Origin: Peromyscus leucopus
Taxonomy: Eukaryota; Chordata; Mammalia; Rodentia; Cricetidae
Length of the DNA: 64,000 nt
Assembly (NCBI RefSeq): GCF_004664715.2
Contig: NC_051079.1
Coordinates: forward strand, 59,078,660 to 59,142,659
Direction of reading: 5' to 3'
Both the position numbers and the translations under genes were made by a program. The notes under the pieces were generated by a model. That model worked only from the letters and a program-made list of their open reading frames with translations. It did no database searches and was not told where the DNA came from. How positions within the stretch are numbered: position 1 is the first letter of the stretch; each line of letters starts with the position of its first letter. Below are positions 40,058 through 53,022 of this stretch, one piece after another.

Positions 40058-42576
40058 TAATTAAAAAATAATACACAAAAGAGGGAAATGTAACTACAGT
40101 TCTACATCTATGTTATGTATTTTTAAGTTGCTCAATATGAGATGTGACTTTTACTACCTTTTCATATAAAGAATATAGCAGACTTAACATTATCTACAAT
40201 TCTTAACTTCAAAAGAGTTTTACAGATAATTGTGTTGTGGTCCAGCAAACAGGATTTGTATTATAACTCAGGCCCTCAAGCCTGTATGTGGTCCATTTTA
40301 ACATCCTTTATGATTAAATTGCCATAACAGCATTCTATGGGACCCCACATAATAATTCAAAAATTCGCCACATGTGGTATGAAAAGATTAGACATGTCTT
40401 AGCCAGGCAGGGACTTAAATCCTGCCTGATAATACTGTGGAGAAATTACACACCACAAAAGCAAGGGAGAAAGGGCAAAGGTTTAGCAAAAGGAAGATAT
40501 AATCAGAGGATACACGCCTTTATAGAAACCAGGTTTTTCTATTCTAGGCTATTATTTTATAAATTCGATCTTGGACTGTTGATCTCTCTAAATGATTACT
40601 GCAGAATGCATGCACTTATAGAAACAGTTGCTGATGATTTATATTTCAGACATATTTGCATCAGGTTTTATTCGTTGAAAACACAATTTTCCTAATGGAG
40701 CTGATTCCTCAAATAAAATGAAAATCTGGACATTAAATTTGTATAAAAGCTGTGCAATGTCAGTATACAATTACTACCTCACATTTGGGAAAACAGCAGT
40801 AAAAGCAGCAACTAAATGTGAACCCAGATGAGATCCGCTTTCAAAAGATAAAAATGGTTCTGCTCATGGAAAATATTGACAAAACTTCTCTTCTTGTCTC
40901 TCTCAATTCTAGCCACATAATGAAATAGAATTCTGTTCTTCCCATAAAAATACAGACTGTAGGCTTATAAATAGTGGAGATGGGAGAAGACTGGGTCTCT
41001 TGAATATGCCATCTTCCTCACTATTTGATGAGTTATTAAGTAACATTAGTGATGGTTTTATATTGCTAGAATGTCATTTACTGCAGCATCTATTAGCCAT
41101 GGCAATGTGATTTATTTATTCTAACGTCTATAACAAATGTAGCAAGTGAGCTGTAGAGTAAAGTATAAATGAGTTGAAGGGTGTAGTTCTTGTCTGCTCT
41201 CTAAAGGAAAGTCTGTATGCACAGTCTGCTGATACAGGCTAAAAGTGTTCCTATCTACCCATCTACCCAGAAAGAGATAAATGAGCCAATGACAACTCTT
41301 GGGAAACAGAGTCTTCATAGTGCAATACACAACTTCAAAGAGAGAGGTCTTTAGTCCATACTAAGAAAGAACAGAAGCTGTTTAAAATGCAATGCTGTGA
41401 AGAAAGACTCACAATGAAGAGATTCCTAAGGTCATTATTGCCCTTAATGAAAAGATATTCAAGGCTACAGTGTGCCTCGAAAGCAGCAGAAATCTCCATT
41501 TTCATTCTTTTGAGAAAAAAATTCTTTACTTGTTACCATATCACTAATGAGCATCATTTGATTGGATTCTTTGTTATTTAATTGATTCATCATAGTGTGT
41601 GCCAGCTCTTAAGTAAAATAAGTGTTTATGGAAGTCATGGTTTGATTTGTTTGTATATTCGTTGTTTGTTTTGCAGATCCAGATTGAACCCATATCTTTA
41701 GGTATGCTAAGTCAGTACTCAAATACTAACTATTGTGCCAACTCTATTCTCTTTTTTCCCCCCAAATGGGCAGGAATAAATCATACAGAAGGCATGATAT
41801 TAATGCTCTTGCAATACAACATTGGTCTGAGGTGATGTGTTTAAAATTATTAAGCATTAAAAAAGGAACTGACCCATAGACAACTCTGTAAACATGTTCA
41901 AGAATAGACACACAGCCCTGGTTGTGTTCCACTTAACAACTTCCTGTAACTTCTTTTGTTGGGGAGGTTTTACTTTAACATATTGTGCTGTATATTTCTT
42001 CAGGATGTTTCCAAGATTTGTAAGTACTGCTAATAAGTTGCATGCATGTTCCTTCCTGAGTGCTTTAAATGGTCTGGGATATTATTAGGTACACAGATGC
42101 TATTCAGAAATTATAATTGTACATTTTATGCCACTCTCTGCATCTTCTACATTTAAGGTTGTCTGTGGGCACACATAGTTATATATGTTAATTTCAAGTA
42201 ATAAGCACATTAAAATGTCACGTCAAGTCTTGCTGTTAGCAGTCATAGTCAAAAAAATGTTTTGTTCCATGATTTCAAACCATTGGTGTTTAGGTAAAGC
42301 ATAAGATAAAACAAACAAACAACAAGAACAAAACCCAAAACCAGCTTTTAGGAAGCTTCAAAAGAATTTTTGGAGAAAAGAAAAAAAAATGGTATTCATG
42401 GTTAGAGAGCCAGGCTAACTTATTCAGGTTTATCGGAAATGTAAAATGATTACGACCAGTTAGCCTTGAACAGTATGTGAAAATAATTCTAGAAAATGTT
42501 AGGATTAAATATGAAAAAATAGATATGAATAATTTAGATATTCCATAGAACTATATTTTAAAAGGAAATAGTCAGT

Positions 42577-42727
42577 TGGGTGGCAGTGGTGGCACACACC
42601 TTTAATCCCAGCACTCAGAAGGCAGAGCAAGGCGGATTTCTGTGAGTTTGAGGCCAGCCTGGTCTACAGAGCGAGATCCAGGAAAGGCACCAAAACTATA
42701 CAGAGAAACCCTGTCTCCAAAAAAAAA

Positions 42728-42763
<36 letters not shown>

Positions 42764-42782
42764 AAGAAAGAAAACCAAAAAA
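42577..42782 (+). mobile_element. B1 SINE with long A-rich tail
   Basis: ggtggcacacacctttaatc, gaggccagcctggtctacag, gagatccaggaaaggcacca, gagaaaccctgtctccaaaa and a tail of about 60 bases ending in AAAG units. Low divergence, hence young. The 'aaaggcaccaaaac' segment is the cricetid-looking variant. Confidence 0.96.
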
Positions 42783-42902
42783 GGAAACAGTCATATTTAG
42801 ATTTCAATATTATAATAATTTACAAGCACTTTCTACTTATAAATTTTGAGCTATTTTTATATTTAGTATGCTTGAAATGAAGTGTGTTGCATATATATTA
42901 TT

Positions 42903-42904
<2 letters not shown>

Positions 42905-42941
<37 letters not shown>

Positions 42942-42967
42942 GTGTGTGTGTGTGTGTGTGTGTGTGT
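42905..42967. repeat. (TG)n microsatellite
   Basis: About 31 TG units with one missing base near 42941. Confidence 0.97.
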
Positions 42968-43169
42968 ACTGGGGAAAGTAGGATATTAATATATTATGTA
43001 CTTATGAGTATGTATGTATTAGACTGTTAAGGTATGACATAAGTAATTATTTACTCTGACTTTTAAATTTTCCATTAAATATGGTAGAACATGTTTTATC
43101 AAATGTAGGTTTGCTTAAGTGGTTTGTTTTATTTTCCTTTACTTATTTTGTGCTGTTTGAAAAATAATT

Positions 43170-43262
43170 TCAAACATTGTTCAGTCTGTAGTTGAACTCG
43201 TGACCACTTTCCTGCCTCAGCTTCTTCCCAGGTGTCAGGATCATAGGCATGAACTGTCAACC
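43170..43262 (-). mobile_element. Degraded B1-like SINE fragment
   Basis: gttgaactcgtgaccacttt, cctgcctcagcttcttccca and ggatcataggcatgaac follow the reverse-complement order of B1/PB1. Confidence 0.6.
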
Positions 43263-44209
43263 CAATCATAAGTGATATTTTTTTACATAATTAAACATAT
43301 AGATATAGTAGATATGTATGTATAGTTAATATATTATATATTACTATGCTTTTGAAGTTACTATCTGCAATTTTGTTTTCATAAGGCAAATATTTACAAT
43401 GAATATTAAGGCTTATTTACTTTTCCTTTCATGGATGATTACCCAATATCCTTTCTGTAATCATGGCTAGCAGGAAGGAAAACCCAGGGTCTTTCCAACA
43501 GTCAATCATCTATCACTACTCAGATGGTATAATCTACTCTCTCTAGCTTCATCACGATTACATCAAAGTCCCAAGAAAGTCCGCCACTTCAAAGACTGAT
43601 TTTTTACCTTTACTAGCTGAAGTGGTTCTAATTTGTATGTCACTTTCTTACAAAAGCATGACAAATTATTTTTAAGTTGAACGGATTTTCAAAAAAAATA
43701 AGTAAGAACCAAAATACAATAGACAGCATTATTAATTGGAAAGGAGCTAGAATTCAGTATGCAATGCAATGTACTTTATTATAAGTACTTATTCGGTGAA
43801 TTTAACTTTTAAATTACCATGTTTTCATTAAATTTAAGCTGGCAAACTGCTGGTCAGTAATTCATTCTCTAAAACAATCTGGAAAATGTGTAAGTAATGC
43901 TCAACAAGGCAGAGGAATACTTTTCTTTGGAACTCTTAAAATAGAAATCATTAAATTTTAAGTTTTTACAGTGCTCGGCTCCTTTACTTTGTGATCACGT
44001 AGTTTAATATAGTAATTAGATTTAGAGGATGATGCAGCCAATAGTAGCAATTGCCCATATTTCCAATGTCCTGGTTCATCTTCTGGCAGCTTCTTGAATA
44101 TACTTGATGCATATTTAAGTTTTTTAATAAGTTTCTGAGATTAAAACTTCTGTTTCATTAGTTTTTTTTCTTTAATATTAGCCTCCTTATAGAAAAATAC
44201 AAATATGCA

Positions 44210-44366
44210 GGGCAGTGGTGGTGCATGCCTTTAATCACAGCACTTGAGAGGCAGAGCCAGGCGGATCTCTAAGAGTTCAAGGACAGCCTGCTCTACAGAG
44301 TGAGATCCAGGACAGACACCAAAACTACACAAAGAAACCCTGTCTCAAAAAAAAAAAAAAAAAAAG
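44210..44366 (+). mobile_element. B1 SINE
   Basis: cagggcagtggtggtgcatg, ggcagagccaggcggatctc, gagatccaggacagacacca, aaaccctgtctcaaaaaaaa. Low divergence. It sits 322 bp from the donor of the FN3-1 exon and is antisense to Dcc. Confidence 0.95.
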
Positions 44367-44688
44367 GAAAAATAACAAATATATGAAAAATTAATGGAAG
44401 AGGATGAGGATAGAATGGTATTAGATAGGATAGTCTGCTTTGTAGAAGATAAATGTGAGGTTATGGGGATGCCTTGGGCCTTCCCAGTTTGTAATTTCCC
44501 ATTATAGTTGGAATAAGGTGACTGTCTCATTAAAATGTTAGTTCACTTTTAAAAGTGCTCAAGTAGAATGTGTTGTTACAAAGATCTCCCTTCCATATTG
44601 TCACCTCAAATTTTTCTGTGAGCGGGTGCAAGTATACTGTAGATGAAAATAAATGCTTTTCAAATCGCCCTTCCATTTTCATACTCAC

Positions 44689-44843
44689 ACTCAGGCTGAG
44701 TGGCCACCTTGATGGGTTGAGAACTCTCCCCCGGTCCCCACTCATTGTAGGCAACAACTCTGAAGGTGTACATGGCTTCTGGTTTCAAGTTCCCCACAGT
44801 AAGCTGAAGGGACCCAGGCTGGGTTGTGTTCAAAGCTCGCTCC
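44689..44843 (-). CDS. Dcc: Dcc exon: second half of FN3 domain 1 (netrin receptor DCC)
   Basis: Internal coding exon of 155 bp on the minus strand. The acceptor is AG at 44845-44844 (context ttgatttcctag) and the donor is GTGAGT at 44688-44683. It starts with the last base of a split Arg codon, has 51 full codons beginning [20 protein letters not shown], and ends with the first base of a split Leu codon. The stretch [15 protein letters not shown] is a typical FN3 F-G region (Tyr core, then N-x-x-G-x-G), and the whole exon agrees closely with DCC FN3-1 as I remember it. DCC is a single-pass receptor for netrin-1 in axon guidance and a dependence receptor; its ectodomain is four Ig and six FN3 domains. 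The split codon joins exactly to the exon at 17208-17060 to give TQPELQVPGP. Neogenin (Neo1), the paralogue, is the alternative, but the residue match favours DCC. Confidence 0.95.
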
Positions 44844-46109
44844 CTAGGAAATCAAGTTGAAGAGAAATATTATCTTAAAATGAAAGCATTAGCCCAAACT
44901 TTGTTTGGTTTACAAGGATAATGAGCAACCGGAATGGTTGCTTACTCATTTAATGTTGACCCTAGGATAAAATCCAGGAATTCCCAGGTTTGTTCTGGAA
45001 ACTAAATGATAGGAAGGGCCCACATGAAGACAATGCAAAGTCTGAGAGAGTTCAAGCCATCAGCATTTCCATTGCAACTTGCAAGCAAAAGTCTTGTTAC
45101 TTTACAGTTTGGAATCTAGTATTCCAGAGTCATGACAAGAAAAGGGCTAATAAAATAAGAAGAAATGTTTGCAGTCTACACGGGCAGACATAGTTGGCAA
45201 AATCCAGCTGAAGAGAGAAATCAAGGTCTAAATTATTCAACAAGTTGGTGGTTGTTAATATTGTCAACAATTCATTCATGGGATTTTCTTTTCCTTCCTT
45301 TTTTTATGGAAAAGAAAAATGCAGACAAAATGTATTTCTGTTTATGCATGGCATTCTGGCTCCTGTGGTTACTTTAAGCTCAGTTACAGGAAGAAATGAC
45401 ATTTCTCTCCTTGTAAAAAGAAATAATAATACACATATGTTCCCTTGCTTTGTTCTTCAAACTATATCTACATGTGTCCACCTGTTCACTAACAAAGACC
45501 TTTCTCCTGTTGGAATAGAATAGATCTACAGACAGTGATGGGATTTATCGCACACAGTAAATGAGGACAAGTTCTGTGAGTGGTGACACCGACATCCAAC
45601 AAGGAGAACTAGTGAAAGATTTTTAATGGGTCGTTCTAGACCTTCTGCACATGCTCACTGACCCTTAGTTCATAATTGATTATACAAAGTTAAAAAGACA
45701 TTCTGAAACCATTGGATTGTGTCACACTTTTTATTGTTAGACAATGTTTTTATAACTTCTCACAGGGATTTTATGTACATGTTAATTTTGTCATTGAGTT
45801 TTATCTTATCTTTGAGACATTTAAACTGATATTTATTTTTGTTTAATTGCATATTAAATTTTTCAGCTGTTTTCTTAAGGCAAAACTTCCAAGGGCATGG
45901 ATGGTGATTTCTGAACTTCTACATTCATAATAGGATCCAGTAGAGGCCAGTTAGCTCAACCTTAGATCTAAATGTCTTCCTCTTCTTCTCCTGCTCCTTC
46001 TCCTATAATAGTAACAACTAAAATGTGTAGTTATAAACTGGACAAATTAAAATAAATAGTTGTCAAAAGAAGTGCTAATGATTGAAAATTTTTTGAAAAA
46101 CTTCCCAAC

Positions 46110-46720
46110 TTCCCTGGGCACCGGAGAAATGCAAATCAAAATCAAAGTGTCATTGGTGCTAGTCATAATGACTGTTATCAAAAAGACCAACATAATATTG
46201 AATGACTAGGAGTAGAACTAAGGTCCATATAGTCATTGAAAAAACAATATTCATAGATGTAACATATAAGTTAACTCTTCTACTTCCAAGGATATAATCA
46301 AAATACACAGACACCTGCATTCCCATATTTATTGCTGTACTCTTCACTATATCTAAGAATGACCCACCTAGATGTCCATCATGGCATACACACACACACA
46401 CACTAGACATTATTCATCCACAAATGGAATTAAATGTGGTCATCAGGAAAGTGGTTGAAACTAGGTATTATGTTTAGTAACATAAGCCAGATATAAAAAG
46501 GTAAATAGCATATGTTCTAATATGTCAAGTTTTAAGAAAAATAAAATTTAATCTCACTACACAATACTAGAGGTTAGGAAAGATGGAAGTAAGAGAGTTA
46601 GAGAGAAAATGGCTAAAGGTTACCAAAGTATAACACAGGAATCTAAACTCTATTGTTTCGCAGCACAGTTGTGTGACTACTATTCATAACCTACCTGTAT
46701 TTTATGAATAACCAAGAAGT
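46110..46720 (+). mobile_element. Old L1 ORF2 3' fragment
   Basis: gcaccggagaaatgcaaatc, the acctgcattcccatatttat region, cctagatgtccatcatggca interrupted by a short (CA)n, and ttcatccacaaatggaatta correspond in order to the L1 ORF2 C-terminus. Heavily mutated. Confidence 0.75.
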
Positions 46721-46730
46721 GCTCAAATCC

Positions 46731-47095
46731 TTATTGCTAGGCAGTTTTATTGCCAATTTGTCACAACCAAGAGTATGTTGGACCTAGGGGAACCTCAACT
46801 GAAGAACTGCCTTATTGGTTAGTCCTGTGCCCATGTGAGATATCGTCTTAGGGGTCTAGCCCACTGTGGGTGTGCCTAGCCCTAGGTATGTGAGACTGGG
46901 CTGTATAAGGAAGCAAGTTGATCATGAAACAGATTGTTCCAGAAAACAAGTTAATCAGCAGAGTTTCTCCTTCGGTTCGGTTCTTATTGGACTTCCCTCC
47001 AAGCTACCCGGCCTAAAAGCAGAAGGTGAATTACATCCTTTCCTCCTGTTGTTTTAGGTCATGGTGTTTAGCCCAGCAACAGATAACTAAATAGC
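46731..47095 (+). mobile_element. MaLR-type LTR
   Basis: Begins gctaggcagttttattgcca with tgtcacaaccaagagtatg, then cccactgtgggtgtgcctag, a TATA-like gctgtataagg, and a 3' end tcatggtgtttagcccagca followed by gataactaaatag. The order fits a rodent MaLR LTR; it is related to the one at 1320-1617 in the opposite orientation. Confidence 0.7.
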
Positions 47096-48039
47096 AGTAC
47101 CTCTAAACACAATATAAGGAGAGAAAACTATTCATTTGCCTTTTTTGATCACTACACATTGTACAGATGTACTGAAATATCACACTATACCTCATAAATA
47201 TGCATAGTTATAATGTACTAATCAAAAATGATAAAACAGGTTTAAGGAGATAAAAATGCCAACAACCTTCATTTGATCATTATACATGCATCAAATTATC
47301 ATAGGGTACTCCAGAAATATGTACATTTAAAATAAAAATAATCAATGCTGAGAAAGAAAATGAAATCATCATAATCAGATTCCATGTCCTGTGTACAGCT
47401 TGCTAAGGTGAAGCACATAGATGTGGCTGTTTTCTGTCCTATTTCCTTTTGTGACCTTTGTAGAATTTGTAACTTAGTGTTTCACGAGTCCTTAGGTATA
47501 GACAGATTTGCTTGATCATCATTCTTTTATAGAAGTATTAAGTGAGATTTAGGGATACATTTTCCCAAAGGATTCACAGCTAGAAGAGTGGCATGTGGTG
47601 CTCCACCCTCTTAATCTAGCATCAGGGAAACAAGGCATCTATTTGGGCCATGGTTACTTTTGCTGGTATACATGGTGTCTTTAAGGCAAAAAATGGAATG
47701 GTGGGCATTTGGAAATCATTGTGAGAGTGGATTTGTCTCTCACATACAATAAACTATACAATGGTATTTGTGGTAGATCTTCAATAACATAGTTGCCAAC
47801 AATGATGAGATTTGAACAATAAGTAGACTTCTTGGCCATTAGCAGGAAAAGAAAGCTTTCACTATTGATGCTATTGTTTAACTACTAAATGGTTTGGGTA
47901 AAAACAAGTATTAAATCATGCTGTTACAGCCTTTGAATAGGTTTATTCAAAGTAAAAAGTTTAAAAAATGGATGTGAGGACCTGAAGACATGGGTAAGTG
48001 ATAAAAGTACTTCCTGTTCTATCATAGGACAAGAGGGCA

Positions 48040-48129
48040 AATTTCAAAACTCTTATCAAGTGTCTCACAAATGCCTAAAACTGCAGCTCCAAGTGATTCA
48101 GTGCTACACTCTGGCCTCTATGGTTACTG

Positions 48130-48135
<6 letters not shown>
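48040..48135 (+). mobile_element. B2/B3 SINE 3' fragment
   Basis: gcagctccaagtgattcagt and cactctggcctctatggtta are the B2/B3 middle-to-3' region, which commonly grades into a CA repeat as it does here. Confidence 0.7.
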
Positions 48136-48183
<48 letters not shown>

Positions 48184-48198
48184 ACACGGGCGGGGGGG

Positions 48199-48252
<54 letters not shown>
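48134..48252. repeat. Compound (CA)n - G tract - (GA)n microsatellite
   Basis: About 26 CA units with a T interruption, then cgggcggggggggg, then about 25 GA units. Confidence 0.97.
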
Positions 48253-48260
<8 letters not shown>

Positions 48261-48449
48261 CTGAAAAATGACAGAAAATTTTGGATATGATCAGTTAAGA
48301 ATTCCCAAGATCGAATTGTGAAAATATCACTAACATGCAAAGAAAAGTGATTATTGCAGGACAGAAATATTTCATGTTCCCATAATATCCATCAACATTT
48401 GACTAGCTCTCCAAAGCAGTTGTAGTTATACATAAATGCAAGATATGGT

Positions 48450-48600
48450 CATTGAGGCTGGGTTTGTCCTGGGCAGCTCTTACTCTATTACTCAGGAAGC
48501 AGAGGCAGGTAGATCTCTGAGTCTGAGGTCAGTCCTGATCTACAGAGCAAGTTCCAGGCCAGTGAGGATTATATAGGGAGACCCTGTCTCAAAAAAATTA
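48450..48600 (+). mobile_element. B1 SINE (diverged)
   Basis: ctcaggaagcagaggcaggt, agatctctgagtctgaggtc, ctacagagcaagttccaggc and gagaccctgtctcaaaaaaa. Confidence 0.85.
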
Positions 48601-48859
48601 AAGTATTGGCTGATAGGGATAACTGATACTTCAATCTCACATGAAGTGTTTATAAAGCAATGTGAGAAAGCCTTTGCTGGATATTGTCTATCCAATGCAG
48701 ATAGGAATAGCTCATGCTTTCTATGCAAGCCGTTCTGAGACAGCCTGTGGATGCTCCCCGGAACAACTGCCTATGCTGCTCTGAACGGATTGGCATTTTT
48801 TCACTACAGACTTGCAAAAGTTTGTTTAGGCAGTGATTTAATTGGAAAACTTAGATTTT

Positions 48860-48990
48860 TCTTTAGCTTTGTTTTGTTTTGAGACAATATCTTGCTTTGT
48901 AGCACTGGCTTGCCGGAACCTCGGTACGTCTGCCAGGTTATCTTCAACTTGTGGCAACATTCCAGCCTCTGCCTTGAATACAGGCCTGCT
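48860..48990 (-). mobile_element. B1 SINE (diverged)
   Basis: gttttgagacaatatcttgc, tttgtagcactggcttgc and cctctgccttgaatacaggc are the reverse-complement B1 order. Confidence 0.75.
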
Positions 48991-49997
48991 CTTAACATTT
49001 CAATTTTATGTGTCACTTTTCAAAAATCTGCTTACCATGTCAAAGTAAAATCACAATAAAATGTCAAACAGACAATGTATGTGCGTGCTGGACTGAATCT
49101 GGGAAGGCAGCTTTTGGTTTTCTCATTTACCGGCTCCCCAGTTGCCTTGGGTGGTAAAATGGGCACTGTACACAAACAGTGTGAACGAATTAAATAACTG
49201 GATTAGTTATGCCACCGAAGAAAAATATGACACCCAGCAAGCAATATGGAATCTTTTGTTAGTGTCAGTTTCTGTTCTTATTTTAGTATGATAGCAAAGT
49301 AGTATCATAGCATCATGAGAAGTAAGTTGTATGTTGTTCAATAAAAGAGAGTGTCACTAAGGACTTGGAACCTCAGATCTGAGTAAGTGCTGCAGTTAGG
49401 GAGAAACAGTGTACAGACTGTGCCTGCTCTAACAACAACTGAAAGGATTGTCCATATGATTAATATTGTTCTGAAAACTAAACGAATACTTAGCAGATGG
49501 TCATAGCTAAAAGCTTCTGCTTTTAAAGATATTCTGCTAGTGAACATGGTAAGTCTCCTAAGAAGGTGGGAACTTGCTGACAGACACCAAGAGGAAATAT
49601 GAGTCCCTCAGCTCAATGCGATAGCCCTGCTGTCTAGTGACATCTGTGTTTCCTCCCAGTGTGTGTCTGGGCTTTTGTTGCCAAGCTGACTTTCTGAGTC
49701 CTGTGGTCATAGTGCAGTGGCATTATATTGCTAAAAGGATACAAAGGCATTGTGGGAAAATGGCATTTCCTGCCATGTCATCCCTCATAATTTTTTTTAA
49801 GCTACAAACTGGAAACTGAATGTCAAGAGGCTTTTGATAACACTTTCCAGGCTTTTGTGGTGGTGAATAAACTATGGGAAATTACTTTCCAATGGTAAGT
49901 AGATTCTGAGTTTGGAAAGGCAGCTTGTGTTCTGTGGGCCTGACTAATAGACCATTTTAGGGAGCTGGATCTTAGCATGTCTGTATTGGAGTAGAAC

Positions 49998-50037
49998 TAA
50001 CTAACTAACTAACTAACTAACCAACTAACTAACTAAA
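49998..50037. repeat. (AACT)n tetranucleotide repeat
   Basis: About ten AACT units with one substitution (aacc) in the middle. Confidence 0.95.
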
Positions 50038-50694
50038 CTAATGATTGCTATCTTGTCACTCTAGCAAGTGCTCCTCTGTGGATGAGCAGATATGCACAGA
50101 AGTCCTGAAAAATACAGAATGTGAGATGTAAGGTCTTTGCCCCATCACTGTATGATGGTGTTCTGCATCTAGATCTCTTCTGAAGGGACCCAGGCTCCAC
50201 CTTCAATGAATGCTCTCCTGAGAACTGAGAATGTAGAACCCTGCACAGTTTCAGGTGCAATCTGCAACAGCAGATACACGCTGTCAGACAAAGTCTTCTT
50301 ACTTCACTTCTGTCTCAACCCGGATGTGGGCTGTGGAGTTCATTTGGCTGAAGTTGAGGAAACAAGTAGCCTATGTCTTCTAGAATCCATCCACCATAGA
50401 TTCGCTCTTAGAAACCCCTCAGAATAAAGTATGAGTCCTGATTCTTCTTGCTAGAAAGCAACAGTAGGTAACTTGCCCTCTCTATTACCAGAGGGTAACA
50501 AGGAGTTAGTTAATGAGAACACTTATTTCTTGCCTAGGCAAAACTGCCTTGGGTTACCTTTGTAAGATTTCCTGGCAAGTTGCAGTTTCTAAATCACCCA
50601 CTTTGACAAAGGGACAATAAACTTGCACCTTTGCAAACATGTCACCATAACTCAGTTTTTAAAAAGACTTTATGGAAAAAATCTTCTTTATTTT

Positions 50695-50809
50695 TTTATT
50701 TAATTTTGAAACTGTGTCCAACTATGTTGCCTGGCCTAGCTCTTATCACTACAACCTTCCTGTCTAGATGTCTTGGTGGTTGAGATTTCAGGTGTGGGCC
50801 ACCCCGGCC
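50695..50809 (-). mobile_element. B1 SINE, interrupted by the following LTR
   Basis: actgtgtccaactatgttgc, ctggcctagctcttatcact and caggtgtgggccaccccggc are the reverse complement of B1, ending abruptly where the LTR-like unit begins at 50810. Confidence 0.75.
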
Positions 50810-51344
50810 TGTGGTGATATATTATGTACCCTAATAAAATTTGCCTGATGATCAGAGGACAGAACAAGCCACTAGCTTAAACATAGAGGCCAGGCAGTGG
50901 TGGTACACACCTTTAATACTAGCACTTGGGAGGCAGAGATATATCTGGATCTCTGTGAGTTCAAAGCCACCCTGGACTATATGAGATTGACTCAGTCTAG
51001 GAGAGAAAACAGAGCCAGGCAGTGGTGGCATATGCCTTTAATCCCAGTATTTAGGAGTCACATGCCTTTAATACCAGCACTTGAGATCTCACACCTTTAA
51101 TCCCAGTATTTGGGAAGCATACCCGCCATTAATCCCAGCACTAAGAAGGAAATGATGGCTGAGCAAAGAAAGGTATATAAGGTGTGAGGAGACAGGAACT
51201 AAATAAAGCCTTTTCAGGCTAAGGAGTCCTAGAGGTAAGATGTGGCAGTGACTTGTTCCTTTGTTTCTCTGATTTTACAGCATTTACTTTAATATCTGGC
51301 TCTGGGTTTTTTATTAAAAGACAATCATAGCAATTCATGCTACA
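50810..51344. mobile_element. Second B1-bearing LTR (related to 36314-36795)
   Basis: A 535 bp unit from tgtggtgatatattatgtac to aattcatgctaca. It shares its ends and its flanks of the B1 block with the copy at 36314 (accctaataaa, cagaggacagaacaa, a conserved aggaact(a) segment, gctccag/gctctgg and tttttattaa). Its middle contains one long B1 left portion and at least three more partial copies of the cctttaatcccagta motif, so the B1 block has been duplicated. No matching target duplication is visible. Confidence 0.75.
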
Positions 51345-52980
51345 ATAGCCAGCTAGCGTTAAAGCAGTTGTTAAGGTAAAATGGCAAGACTGGGAACACT
51401 GGGGAAGAAAATTAAGAAAGCTTGAAGTATAGACAGGAGATTGATGAGATAACCAGAGAACAGAAGGATGCTGCTCTGGGAAAAAGAAATCATCATAGCT
51501 GGCTTTAACAGGTTGTAATAGGCTTCCATGGGAGGCCATTCTGTAGGAGTACCTGAACGACCCTGTGGACTTTCCATCTCACCCCAGCTTTACATATAGC
51601 TACACCTTTATACAAATTCTTGCATCTAATGAATGTGACTGTAAAAGAATGAACACTGGGCGAGGATGGACTCCAAGAAAGCCTATCCTAGGACAGGGAC
51701 AGCCCTAGACTTGTTCCCGAATAGATGCAATACCAAGCCTTCTAAGTCCAGATCCTACAGGCAGAGCTTGTCATTACCATACAGTTTTGTCCTCTCTCCT
51801 CTCTGGAAAGTGTACTTTGTGTTTGCTCAGTTACCCCAGGGCAGGGGGGACTCTATTCCTGCACAGGTGTGAATTCTTCTCCCTCTGGAGAATAAGAATT
51901 GAGACTTCTTGGCATATTGGGAGTGCTGCGGGGGTTGATCAATGAGGAAACTCAGGAAGAGACTTCTCCCAATAACTCATATTAACTTCTAAACTCTGTT
52001 ACATTTTTAGGTACAAAGCGAACAAGGTAGCATGGGGAGCATGCTCAGGAAATTTGCACTGAGCCTTAAGTCTGCTCTGGTTACTTTGATTACAAGTCCT
52101 CATGTCTTGAAACAGGTCCTGATGTAGTTGGTGCTTGCACTATGAGGCTACATGCTTCCAGTGCTTTGCTGTTGCCATTGACTTTCATAGTTATTGCTAC
52201 TTTTCACTGGCACTCTGCTTCTTAACGTACATCATCTGTTAATTCGTACCCACAGCCTTGTGTCCTGCCACATCCTGTAGTTTATACAAAATCTCCTCAC
52301 TGCAACAACCTAGAAACCCTCACAGTGTGGTGCACCATTTTCACATTCCTCTGCGAAAAGTTGACTCGATCCATGAATCCAAACTCATTCTGCTGTCTCT
52401 CCTCTGCCTTTCTTCTCATGTTTTGTGCATCTGATGGGCCTGTAGTTACCATATTTCAACTCATATTTCTTCCTGTAGTTGGCAAAATCTTGTATCCAGT
52501 GAAATTCAATGAGGATCCCACTGAAATGCAGTGTCTTGTTGATGTCCCACCATCTTCTCTCCTAGTTCTAGCCACACTAAACAGTGTCTCTCTACATTGT
52601 CATTATGCTTGGTTTGTACAACCAAAGCAGCATATATGCCATGGCATTAGAATGTATGCTAATGTCCATGTATACTTTCTGAGTACAGAGAATAGTGGGG
52701 CTGTTAAGGGTTCGTAGTTTTTAAGTGAGTACACAGCTTATTTATTGGAAAAAAAATCAAGTGATTATGTACATGAAATCTCCACACATCTATTATTTTA
52801 GAAATTTCTAGAAATCTGTATTTAATTCCACATTCCATCCTAATCTGAAAAAGTCCTGTTTCATACTTTACTTCACTTTCCTGGAAATGGCTGTGCTATA
52901 GAAAAACCAGAGAGTGGGAGTGCTTAGAGAAGACTTTTCAGTCGAATGTTCTAGGTTAGGAACAGAAAAAGCAATCATTT

Positions 52981-53022
52981 TATTATTATTATTATTTGCA
53001 GCTGTTGTTGTTGTTGTTGCTT
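52981..53022. repeat. (ATT)n and (GTT)n short tandem repeats
   Basis: About four ATT units and five to six TTG units. Confidence 0.85.

Noticed and set aside
52325..52717. 130-residue open frame on the plus strand, the longest that does not run through a simple repeat or a known mobile element
   Set aside because: Composition is Cys/Phe/Leu-rich as in random AT-rich frames. I recognise no domain, it has no splice-site context, and it is antisense to Dcc.
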